This document shows, piece by piece, positions 55,201-62,483 of a DNA stretch of 62,483 bases (within the stretch, counting starts at the first letter, position 1; every line of letters begins with the position of its first letter). The stretch spans positions 1 to 62,483 of the forward strand of contig NZ_JBHTHQ010000016.1 in NCBI RefSeq assembly GCF_042676605.1, in the 5' to 3' direction. The translations under genes were made by a program, and so were the position numbers. The stretch is from Alloscardovia venturai. Its GTDB lineage: Bacteria; Actinomycetota; Actinomycetes; Actinomycetales; Bifidobacteriaceae. A model generated the notes under the pieces. That model was given only the letters and a program-made list of their open reading frames with translations, searched no databases and was not told the origin of the DNA.

Positions 55201-56471
55201 GCCTGTGACGTCAATACAACAATCATAGTGTCTGCCGGCCCGCTGTGAGTAGCTATTTGACATAGTAAAGAGCGCCCAATACCTACCGCATGTTTCCTTT
55301 CGCCCCAAATACCGACAGGACCTGAAAACATATCAACGATAACTGGAGCAACTTTTAGCTGAGCTCTATTAATAAGTTCCTGAGTTTTTGGCTGTATTTT
55401 CCCGCTATTTACGATGGGGACTGCCCAGCTACGTGTTGAAGTTCCAACATTTGCATACCAAAAATCTTCGGCACCAGACCTCACCTGCCATAAATCCATT
55501 TGGGCATAGCGTACTGTATCTAATAACTGCGATGGGTACGGTGCCATTGTGATAAGGCGGTTCCGCTCTACCTGTGAAGATTCACTAATCTTCTTACGAA
55601 AATCTTCAAGTGCCTTGTCATAGTCTGCTTCTATAGTCTTGTTATCTACTTTTGCTCGACGTTTCTGTTCAAGCCATGTGCCCAACGCCATCACCGGAGA
55701 GAGTAGACCAATTAGCGCATAGCGTATAGATCCCATCACAGCAACCATTGCAATTGCCATAATGAGTGGCGCTATCACAGTGACCCACGAAAACTTTGAA
55801 GCGTGCTGTGCATTTGCTTTAGAAACAGGTTCTAACTCGTCAGGATGTGCCGGCAAAGACTGACGCGGCGGTCGATTAAAAGGTAAAACGCCGCTATTTT
55901 CGCGCATACTATGGTGATGATATTGAGGTTCGGTGAAGACAGGTGTTGCAGTAAGTTCTAGGCATACTCCGCCGATAGTAAGGACATCGCCCTCTCTAAG
56001 TTTTTGAGTACTATCACCCTCTATTTTTTCACCATTAAGCCAAGTTCCGTTAGACGAATTATCGTCTGAAACCCATATACCTTCTGATTTGATTATGAGG
56101 ACAGCGTGGGACCACGAAACTGACGGAGAAGAAAGAGTAATATCTGCTTGATTACTTCTTCCAATACGCACATATCCTGATTCTGGCAAGGCATAGGTAC
56201 GTCCTGAATTCTGCCCACCGATAATACCAAGTTGCCACTTCGACGAATCTAAATGCCGTGATACATAATTTGAAATAAGGCTCCCCTCAAGGAGAGGAAT
56301 TGAGTAGCATGCTGTTTCAGATTCATATTCTTGCCCATCTACCCATACATGTTCCCACTCACGTTTATCTAGATGAGCAGCTTGGAGTATTTCACCGAGA
56401 GTAGTCTTCTTATCAAGGTTTGTAATCGCAAATACGCGTCTATTATCACTAGTCTCGATAACTACTCGCAC
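52227..56471 (-). CDS. EssC/EccC-like FHA-FtsK secretion ATPase
   Basis: A 1414-residue motor. Starting from the GTG at 56471 (AGAGGAG five bases upstream; a TTG at 56489 is the alternative) it has an FHA-like domain (about 100-175, with R-I-G-R and S-W-S-H), two adjacent membrane segments (about 230-265) and three ATPase modules. Module one has a full Walker A G-T-T-G-S-G-K-S (about 646-653) and L-L-V-V-V-D-E-F. Module two is degenerate (G-I-P-G-S-G-T-T-T). Module three has G-P-A-R-S-G-K-T. N-terminal FHA plus three modules is the Firmicutes EssC layout. It should power export of the WXG100 proteins. Confidence 0.9.
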   Translation of the reverse strand: MRVVIETSDNRRVFAITNLDKKTTLGEILQAAHLDKREWEHVWVDGQEYESETACYSIPLLEGSLISNYVSRHLDSSKWQLGIIGGQNSGRTYALPESGYVRIGRSNQADITLSSPSVSWSHAVLIIKSEGIWVSDDNSSNGTWLNGEKIEGDSTQKLREGDVLTIGGVCLELTATPVFTEPQYHHHSMRENSGVLPFNRPPRQSLPAHPDELEPVSKANAQHASKFSWVTVIAPLIMAIAMVAVMGSIRYALIGLLSPVMALGTWLEQKRRAKVDNKTIEADYDKALEDFRKKISESSQVERNRLITMAPYPSQLLDTVRYAQMDLWQVRSGAEDFWYANVGTSTRSWAVPIVNSGKIQPKTQELINRAQLKVAPVIVDMFSGPVGIWGERKHAVGIGRSLLCQIATHSGPADTMIVVLTSQAYVHDWSWASWMPHTMMDGANPNNRWIATNTRDAQTMARTLLENVESFNSRNIFLVVDDPSLLEGKDSPTRDLLNWAPNTNLSNTPAPRISGIIITPTEQMLPAQCYSVIEAKIDSEAVLTIPSKNDVLNGIITCAVNDDIAYEWARLLARFEDPELGEAGGMLPPMVHLFDLLGLKRESLSTDVIRKMWSAHSGFSTPLGVGTDGAFIFDLVKDGPHGLVGGTTGSGKSELLRSLVAGLAARVSPEELNFILVDFKGGAAFASLDQLPHTVGTLSNLEPSLAYRALKALEAEMRHRQELFAAAGDGIDTIDAYMATNPSVPMPRLLVVVDEFAQLAKEYPDVLSALVSIGAVGRTLGVHMILATQRPAGVVNDDILANTNMRTALRVQSREDSSNVISVPLAASIGREQKGRAYIKLGENDITPIQTALVTGISGQRGAKNLFVDEIELGQVSPEHTLAHEDDQLSDMDMLIDVICETARVDGLQNPHPVWPNPLPEKLELNMSSLGWDADNSYESSTKVELSNEIIVGLTDDPENQTQYPLVWNLNEGNLILVGIPGSGTTTALSSIAFSLAAMRNPQDTDFLFLNLGTHGLESVSALCHSRGYAGPGSTNRELQSRLIRYLISELDQRSTKTHTYSELFVFIDGFASLKEEYDDYEGIQLLQNLYQVWVKGPALGIHFVAATTSINSLPTTITEVTSHMWLFHLADPYDYSLVGVSRENIPPALPGRLVDSSTGLHSQIACTSNHSDIVHTINLRWRNVQKSTLIRRLPSRILPREICHEGSIASEPWKIPVGVAETTLNPLTLELWSGENLLIAGPARSGKTSLLLGIAEALATCADYEKQKLNIVGIASRRSPALNSNIGTFVEHDSAAGTLAQLLVAEEPTLLLIDDAHLYTDSDQQLAALLERPNPNLVIIAAGRNDDLRTQYGKWTNQLRKSRLGILLQPDKDRDGELLGVTLPRRSPVEMSVGRGYACQSGMTTLIQSVGVK

Positions 56472-56509
56472 TCTATCTCCTCTCTGCAACTATCATTTTT
56501 ATATGAGTA

Positions 56510-57752
56510 TTACTCTACAGGTAGCCATTCAACTTGTTGATTTACAGGGCTAAGCTTCGCAAGACCTATTTTTTGATAGACTTGTGCGCCAAAATCACGT
56601 CGAACTGAGTCAATACTATCGTCTGCGCTAACCTTCAGCTTATACAATTGATCCTGTACTTTCTTCGAATCAGTTGAATGTGCATGAGCACTAGCTTTGA
56701 CCAGCGCCATAAAAGCTTCATAACTTGATAAGTCTGCTAGACTACTACGTTTGACAAATGCTGTATCGCTGCGAAGTGACATGATTGTACTATCACGGTT
56801 CATCACAGTTTGAGACTCAAGAAACCCTAAGTAATTTTGCGTATTGAGGTGTTCTTTGATAGGGACAACTGGCGAATAAACATCATATCCATCTGCTACG
56901 TAGTTCACTAAAGCTGGCTTTAACTCAGATTTCAGACTATCTGTGTTAAGGACAATCCGTGTCTTAATATCCGCTGCTATGAGCGCATTAATAGTCTCAA
57001 CGATTTTGTCAGATGTACTATTAAAGACTACGCAAGCCGCATGTGACTTACCGATGCTTTCTTTGACTTGACTTATCGTCTGAGTCATATCTGCAGGATT
57101 CAACGGAATATTGACACTAACTGGTATAGCCGATACACCATCAGAGGTTATCGAAATCACAGGAGAGCAACCAAGCTTTTTAACTGACTTATTGAAGTAT
57201 TGCATCCATGTTGATGCATCAGGTAAACCATACCAAACGCCGCGAGTATCTAAATCGTCTGACTGCTCATATGGAAAAATAATTGGCAATGCAGCATCAG
57301 CTGCAGCACGAGCAAGTTGTCTCGTATGAGTGACTCGTTAAGGCAATCACACCCGATACGTGCGCATGAGCAAGCTGTTGAATCGCCTCAACCGCACCAT
57401 CAGTACTACCGTCGTCAGAAACAATTACTGTTTGTACATCAGTACCTGCCTGTTTGAGACGCCATTTCGCAACCGTGATTCCTTCACCGTTACCATCCCA
57501 GCCAGTTCCCTGCGTCAAGTCATCGGTATAAGAAACAACTACACCAATACGAAGATTTTTAGGAAGACTCTTTACTGTTTGCTCTACATGAACTCCTGGA
57601 TACGAAGAGAAGTGCTTATTGTTACGAGTGAAAGGGTTCCAGATAACAAAACTCACGATTATAGCAAGTACTACTAATATACCTATAGCGCTAATGGTAC
57701 TGGCAACAATTATTTTCCTACGCGATACTCGCCTGTTATTCGATACGGTCAT
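56510..57752 (-). pseudogene. Membrane-anchored periplasmic-binding-like protein, frameshifted
   Basis: The first frame (57752 to 57297) gives a basic start, a membrane segment (about 14-38) and a binding-protein fold (L-R-I-G-V-V-V-S-Y-T-D-D, then V-I-V-S-D-D-G-S-T-D-G-A). Near 57330 the sense of the other frame takes over (L-A-R-A-A-A-D-A-A-L-P-I-I-F-P-Y), continuing to 56510. One indel in AGTCACTCATACG would join them into about 413 residues. The fold resembles type 1 periplasmic-binding proteins of the branched-chain amino acid group. It starts five bases after the exported coiled-coil gene. A sequencing indel is possible. Confidence 0.7.
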
Positions 57753-57757
57753 TATTG

Positions 57758-60433
57758 CTAGTTACCTTTTCTCGATACGAGATGGAATGAGAACCACCCG
57801 CCAGTAGTCTTAGATGAATTTAATGTAAATTTCATCGGAGACTCTAAACGCGCTAAGCTTGCACGTAAACTTACTTCATCAAGTATAGAGTCAGATTGCG
57901 CATCACGCTGTATAGATTTTGCCTGCCCCATTTGCAAATTCGAACTTGCAAACTTTGTTTCTGCCATACCAAGATGTGCCTCAGATGTTGCAATCGCACC
58001 AAGCAGCCCGCCGCCATTGATTCCGCGGCTGCCGATATCAGAAAGTACACGAGAGATATCTTCTGACAAGAGCGCCGAAGCTGCTTGAGTATCCACAATT
58101 GCATTATCTGCATTTTCATCTATTACTCGTGCGTTTTCTGTCAAAATCTGATTCGTCTCATCACTTAACTTTTTATTCGAGTCTTCGATACTGCGATTTG
58201 TTAAACTAACAAAATCTGAACCAGACTTTTCTATTCCTGTGGCTTCAGAATTAATCAGATTTGTAAATGTAGAGAAAATTTGCGAGTTTGAATCATTAAC
58301 ACCATCACGTGCACGAGAGATAAAAGTATTTGAACTCTGCTGTCCTTTATCAAGGCTGCGCTGCATGTTATCGTAATTCTCATCTACAATTTCGCTCATA
58401 CGTTGTGCAGCGCTATCCGTATTTTGTGTCAATGTTTCAGCATCGATTTTTATCGATGTAAACGCACTATGCAAATCATCCTGCGCGTGATGTACTTGTG
58501 CAGTGGAAACATTTGACGTGCTATCTGAAACTAAGCTTGTCTCAATAATATTCAAGTTAGTACGCATACTTTGTAGTACACCGGCACTAGCTATGTTTTC
58601 TATTTCCCCAGTAGCACTATTAATTTTAGAGGTTTGCGCCTCAATTGAATCTCTGTCTGAAGTTTCATCACTCCCCTTGAAGTTAGCCCCCTCGCCTAAG
58701 TCTGTAGTTGGACATGTGGAGTCTGCTAACATATTCAAAAGAGCTTGTGCTGTACTCTTATCTAGCGAATATTGATTCTTGAATGCAGTATCCGTAGTAG
58801 TAGTGAGTCCAGAACCAACACAAATAGCACGCTTCATCTGGTTGGTCTTATTAGTCTGAGTTTGGGAAGCATACTTAACATCATCTATAGAAGTATTAAG
58901 AGTCTCCTCTAGATTATTTATCGACTCTTCCACATCTCGAGTAGCGTTTAATACCATGTGAGCATTATTACTTCGCGCGTTATTTAATTGAGATAGCGCG
59001 GTGTCAAGTACTGAAATCTTTGCTCCTAAATCTGTAACCGTCTGACGGACCTGCGCTGAATTACTATTCTCCAGTTGGTCCACGATCCCAGAGCTACGGG
59101 TATAGCTATTCTCTGCTTCATGGGTAAGTTCCTGCCTAGAAGTCCATACCTGGCAAGATAAACTGTCACTAGCTAACGCGCAATTTGTAGTGTCAGGATT
59201 TTGTGGTCCGAGAATTGCATCAAGCTGCTCAGATATTTTCTTTTGACAGTCGGTCGTTGTCCTTCCCATCGCTGTAAGTCTTCCAGAAAGTGCGCGTATG
59301 ACACCGAGTATGCTTGCAGGCTGAGATTGATTATCTGCTACAGAATTTTCTTGGGAAACTACAGAGCAAGATTGCGAATCAATATTAACTTCTTCATTAT
59401 GTGCAGTAGGATTCCCCATAAGCGACTGGACGGCACGTGTAGTCGCCGCCAGTTGTCCACTCACAAGAGAACCTGTCGACGAAAACATCGCCGATGACTC
59501 ATCTTCCACACTTTGCAAAGCAGAAGAAACTTGAGAAGCAGACGCCTCAACTCGCGCATTTGACTCGTTGAGGTCAGCTATTGTCTTCTGACCAATCTGT
59601 CCGCCAGCAGTTTCAAGTGCTGTTCGAGCCTTGCTCAAGGCTTCACCTGATTCTGTGAAGACTTTTCCAGCGGCATCAAGCGTCTTTAAAGTGGATAGGA
59701 CGAGCTTAGTCTCCTCTTGCTGCTGTTTGCTGTTCATATTAATACTAAATCCGGGTTGAACGAATACGTTTATACTTGGAACTACAAAGTTCTTTGCGTC
59801 TGCAACAAAAAAGAAATGCACGACATCTGTATCTACGCCAGTTAATCCCGCCCATTGAATTGTCGTCTTTCCTGATGTATCCGCACCAACTACCCCATTC
59901 GTAGCCTGCTGAATTGACGAAGAGTCACTTGCACTTTTAGGAGTAACCACTGACGATAGCTTAAGCCGAGACAGCTCAGCTGATGCCGCGACAGCCATCG
60001 GAGTTGAAATCCACCGTGTACGTGATACTGACTTACCATTAACATCTGCATGTACGCGCTCGGAACGACCTGTTACATTATACACAGAAATGTCTATACG
60101 GACCCGTCCACTCTTTCCTGCTATAACACGTGAATCGCTTGCAGAGTGACCCTTATACGAGTATGTCGTTACCACACGAACTGGAATTTGAGCGCCAAGT
60201 TTCGCTGGGTCCAGTCTATGTGAAGCAGTCTTCACACTCTGAATGCTCCCCTTTGAACCGATATCAATGCTAACTAGCCCATCATTTTCTTCCTGAGCTT
60301 GAGCAGCATTGATTCCACCTAGCACTAATACTAAAACACCGATGATTAGTATCGATATACTGGTTTGAAATCTCTGTTTAATACTCGCTAAAATTCTCAA
60401 GGAAAATCCCCTACTTATCTCTTCAAACGTCAT
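57758..60433 (-). CDS. Exported coiled-coil protein of the secretion locus
   Basis: An 891-residue protein with a signal-like start (hydrophobic I-S-I-L-I-I-G-V-L-V-L-V-L-G-G at about 26-40, then A-Q-A). A beta-rich N-terminal domain of about 220 residues has R-V-V-T-T-Y-S-Y and a G-K-S-G-R-V-R-I-D stretch, a pattern also seen in large YhgE/EsaA-like proteins. Long helices, rich in Asn, Ser and Asp, fill residues 230-860. No C-terminal membrane segment is seen. It could be the outer part of the secretion channel, as EsaA is in Firmicutes, but it is shorter and has one anchor. No strong ribosome site is seen. Confidence 0.65.
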   Translation of the reverse strand: MTFEEISRGFSLRILASIKQRFQTSISILIIGVLVLVLGGINAAQAQEENDGLVSIDIGSKGSIQSVKTASHRLDPAKLGAQIPVRVVTTYSYKGHSASDSRVIAGKSGRVRIDISVYNVTGRSERVHADVNGKSVSRTRWISTPMAVAASAELSRLKLSSVVTPKSASDSSSIQQATNGVVGADTSGKTTIQWAGLTGVDTDVVHFFFVADAKNFVVPSINVFVQPGFSINMNSKQQQEETKLVLSTLKTLDAAGKVFTESGEALSKARTALETAGGQIGQKTIADLNESNARVEASASQVSSALQSVEDESSAMFSSTGSLVSGQLAATTRAVQSLMGNPTAHNEEVNIDSQSCSVVSQENSVADNQSQPASILGVIRALSGRLTAMGRTTTDCQKKISEQLDAILGPQNPDTTNCALASDSLSCQVWTSRQELTHEAENSYTRSSGIVDQLENSNSAQVRQTVTDLGAKISVLDTALSQLNNARSNNAHMVLNATRDVEESINNLEETLNTSIDDVKYASQTQTNKTNQMKRAICVGSGLTTTTDTAFKNQYSLDKSTAQALLNMLADSTCPTTDLGEGANFKGSDETSDRDSIEAQTSKINSATGEIENIASAGVLQSMRTNLNIIETSLVSDSTSNVSTAQVHHAQDDLHSAFTSIKIDAETLTQNTDSAAQRMSEIVDENYDNMQRSLDKGQQSSNTFISRARDGVNDSNSQIFSTFTNLINSEATGIEKSGSDFVSLTNRSIEDSNKKLSDETNQILTENARVIDENADNAIVDTQAASALLSEDISRVLSDIGSRGINGGGLLGAIATSEAHLGMAETKFASSNLQMGQAKSIQRDAQSDSILDEVSLRASLARLESPMKFTLNSSKTTGGWFSFHLVSRKGN

Positions 60434-60524
60434 CTATATACATTCATGCTAAAAGATACGTTGGTCATTTTGTATTTCATAAGACGATGAAGTATTTAAG
60501 CACTAAATATGAGTAAGCTCTTTT

Positions 60525-61736
60525 TTACCATGGTATGGGTGTGAAGCGTGGGATATGGGTTGCTGGAGTGTTTACGTATTCTTGTGGTGGAGTAACGATA
60601 GAAGGAGCATGATTAAAGAATTCTTCACGCATGTGTGGGGTCAATTCAGGAGTTAAGCGTATCGCGTCTTCTAAGTCTTTAGGATTCCACCGTTGAAGAC
60701 CTTTCATACGAGTAGACACCAATGCAGGGTAACACGGAAACCAACCCTCGTCAGGACGATAAGAAGTACTATAACCCTTAAACTTCATATTTCCTCTATA
60801 GTCTATGGATATTGCGCAGCTTAATGCTGGGTCGGTAATTCTAAAAATTCCTTTACTTATCCAATGCCAGGCAAGAGACCCGTCAGTTTTAACCATGAGT
60901 AGTTCAAAAGTATTTCGCTTAACATGCCTGACCCATAAACATGCCAATGGTCCATACTTGTTTGCCATACGACGTGAACGCTTATACGCGATATGATTCG
61001 CAACAAGAGTACCCACAATAAAGCCACCAGTCCACGAACCCACAACCCAGTAAGACGATATTGTTTGCAGATAGAAAATAAAAGGCAACACAGGGAAACA
61101 CGTAGCAATAACTATCGTATACCTCCACAAATACACCCTCACAAAAACAGCACACGTTGCTATAGCACCAATCACAAGGAATACGAGAGTGGGAATGATT
61201 TTAGATAAGCCTGGAGAGTTAATAGTAGGAATGATGATACCGATAATAATGAGAGCTATCGTCGCGATAGTTTCTACAATCATGAACTGAGAAATATCAG
61301 GAATACTTGGAACACCCACAGACCCTTTTTCACGGTATGAGTGCGCCATATCAAACCACAAAGCCTCAAGCTCTCTTCTACAATCCTGCCCCTGCGCTTC
61401 ACACCGAAGAAGCCTAACTAGCAAATTGAAACGCTTATTATAAGTTTCTCCGCCAAAGATAATTCCACGAATCGGCTTATCGACGAGTTCCCTTATTATT
61501 TGCAGATAATTTAATGCACTATCGAAATTTTCCTTGTTTAGCTCTTTAATAGCATCGTTAAAGAGCGTATTTACTTTTTGTATATCAATTCCGCTTGGCT
61601 TCGCGAGTAGGAGTCTGCTTATTCGCGTGCTGGAAGGATAATGTTCTTTCCCATATACTAGCCTATTACATTCAGCCTGTGTCCATTGTATGCAGGCGAT
61701 TAGAAGACTTGTATTATCGTTATCAGTCTTGCTCAT
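60525..61736 (-). CDS. Four-pass membrane protein of unknown function
   Basis: A 403-residue protein. The N-terminal 140 residues are helical (with possible TPR-like pairs, e.g. F-D-S-A-L-N-Y-L-Q), then four membrane segments (about 150-250), then a soluble part with G-P-L-A-C-L-W-V-R and W-H-W-I-S-K-G. I do not recognise a family. It starts 25 nt after the toxin-like gene, where an immunity protein would be expected, but its size and soluble ends are also compatible with a machinery part. Confidence 0.6.
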   Translation of the reverse strand: MSKTDNDNTSLLIACIQWTQAECNRLVYGKEHYPSSTRISRLLLAKPSGIDIQKVNTLFNDAIKELNKENFDSALNYLQIIRELVDKPIRGIIFGGETYNKRFNLLVRLLRCEAQGQDCRRELEALWFDMAHSYREKGSVGVPSIPDISQFMIVETIATIALIIIGIIIPTINSPGLSKIIPTLVFLVIGAIATCAVFVRVYLWRYTIVIATCFPVLPFIFYLQTISSYWVVGSWTGGFIVGTLVANHIAYKRSRRMANKYGPLACLWVRHVKRNTFELLMVKTDGSLAWHWISKGIFRITDPALSCAISIDYRGNMKFKGYSTSYRPDEGWFPCYPALVSTRMKGLQRWNPKDLEDAIRLTPELTPHMREEFFNHAPSIVTPPQEYVNTPATHIPRFTPIPW

Positions 61737-61761
61737 ACTATTTCATCTTTCTTTAACTCAT

Positions 61762-62483
61762 TTAATGGAATAGGTCAATAACATGAACGGTACGAGACAC
61801 AGTATGCGAATGAGCAGAAGGCTGATAACTAATCTTCACCGAAGTATCAGTAAACGGGCCAAAAACATGCACCCTCGGAGTAGAACGCGTATACACGTCA
61901 CCTAACCCCATAGCGTTACCCGAATGATAATGCTCTCCCGGAGCATACAAAGTAGACGCGTCAAACTCACCCGTACGCAAATTAATATGAGTAGCATCCT
62001 CACCAAAATGACTATTAACCTTGTCATACCCCCTCTTACCAAACTGTATAGGAGAAGTACCATACGTTTCACCGTAATGCAACCGTCCACGAACCTCGAG
62101 TGATTGTCCACCCACACGACCAATGAGCGCTTGCGGACCAACAGAATTCTCGAGTAAAGAATCACTAAAACTAAACCTCTCACCACGTCTCGTCTTATTA
62201 ATCGCATCACTAATCGTTCCACCGACAGTATCCTCTGCAGTACTACGAACAAAACCTAAAGAACTTTTAAGTACTAATTGTCTTACAGAATTCGTTGCGA
62301 TTTTCTCGACACTGTCTGTAACAAGACTCCGAACTGTAGGAATCTTCATAATTCCGCTTCCTGCTGCGCTGAATACTCCAGCTGTTGCAAGACCGATACC
62401 AGTACTGATCAATACTTCGCCCCAGTCTACGTTTCCTGTGGTTCCTTGCTGGATGAGAGCGTCGAGTCCTGCACCGATGAGCG
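61762..62483 (-). CDS. Polymorphic-toxin-like protein, C-terminal part (start outside window)
   Basis: The frame is open to the window edge, showing at least 240 residues. The visible start (G-L-D-A-L-I-Q-Q-G, then D-W-G-E-V-L-I-S-T-G) is like the pre-toxin stretches of actinobacterial type VII toxins. A hydrophobic helix pair follows, then a His-rich end of about 100 residues (H-Y-G-E-T-Y-G, H-F-G-E-D-A-T-H-I-N, H-Y-H-S-G-N, H-S-H-T-V-S-R-T-V-H-V). I do not recognise the toxin domain. The His-rich end suggests a metal-dependent nuclease or a metal-binding domain. Confidence 0.6.
   Translation of the reverse strand, partial: LIGAGLDALIQQGTTGNVDWGEVLISTGIGLATAGVFSAAGSGIMKIPTVRSLVTDSVEKIATNSVRQLVLKSSLGFVRSTAEDTVGGTISDAINKTRRGERFSFSDSLLENSVGPQALIGRVGGQSLEVRGRLHYGETYGTSPIQFGKRGYDKVNSHFGEDATHINLRTGEFDASTLYAPGEHYHSGNAMGLGDVYTRSTPRVHVFGPFTDTSVKISYQPSAHSHTVSRTVHVIDLFH

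Overview
The window looks like part of a chromosome from a Bifidobacteriaceae-type actinobacterium with less than half G+C by eye. The basis is a eukaryote-like isoleucyl-tRNA synthetase behind an actinobacterial T-box, an AdnA/AdnB-type helicase-nuclease pair, an RNase J with a long basic N-terminus, and a WXG100/FtsK-type secretion locus with an FHA Ser/Thr kinase partner. I do not name a genus. Almost all genes read on the minus strand.

Layout. (1) 1-156 is the 3' end of an IS30-family transposase. (2) 202-9918 is a complete type I-C CRISPR-Cas locus: a 24-repeat array at 202-1741, a leader, then cas2, cas1, cas4, cas7c, cas8c, cas5c and cas3, all read on the minus strand. (3) 10009-11887 holds two decayed transposases: a second IS30 copy in the same orientation as the first, then an IS3 relic. 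The CRISPR-Cas module therefore lies between direct IS30 remnants. (4) 11888-26447 is mostly housekeeping: ileS with its T-box, a GNAT enzyme, xseA/xseB, tRNA-Arg(CCT), an AEC permease, a broken metallo-beta-lactamase-fold gene, a membrane-anchored arylsulfotransferase-like protein, def, glmM, a lipoprotein gene and a frameshifted permuted-papain gene. (5) 26546-32172 is an accessory secretion island: an IS3 scrap, a YbjN-like protein, two paralogous multi-pass membrane proteins, a T7SS-substrate-like protein, an unrecognised partner and two small WXG100-like proteins. (6) 32612-50147 is core again: pepN, rnj, dapA, dapB, an MFS transporter, a GNAT enzyme, adnB, adnA and acpS. (7) 50232-62483 is the secretion machinery: a Ser/Thr kinase, an EssC-like FHA-FtsK ATPase, a frameshifted anchored binding protein, an 891-residue exported coiled-coil protein, a membrane protein of unknown role, and the 3' end of a polymorphic-toxin-like gene cut by the window edge.

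How the parts may work together. Regions 5 and 7 together hold the main visible parts of a type VII-like secretion system: WXG100 proteins, a motor ATPase, a kinase next to an FHA-bearing motor, and candidate effectors. They are separated by about 18 kb of housekeeping genes. The most interesting candidate is the T7SS-substrate-like gene with a hydrophobic centre, followed by two tandem membrane proteins. These two share an identical 149-bp stretch in their cytoplasmic N-termini but differ in their membrane cores. This arrangement would fit a membrane-active effector with duplicated immunity proteins. The CRISPR array has an adjacent duplicated spacer differing by one base at one end, and two internal repeats with deletions in the stem-loop.

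All calls rest on reading the sequence and on family knowledge. No database search was run.
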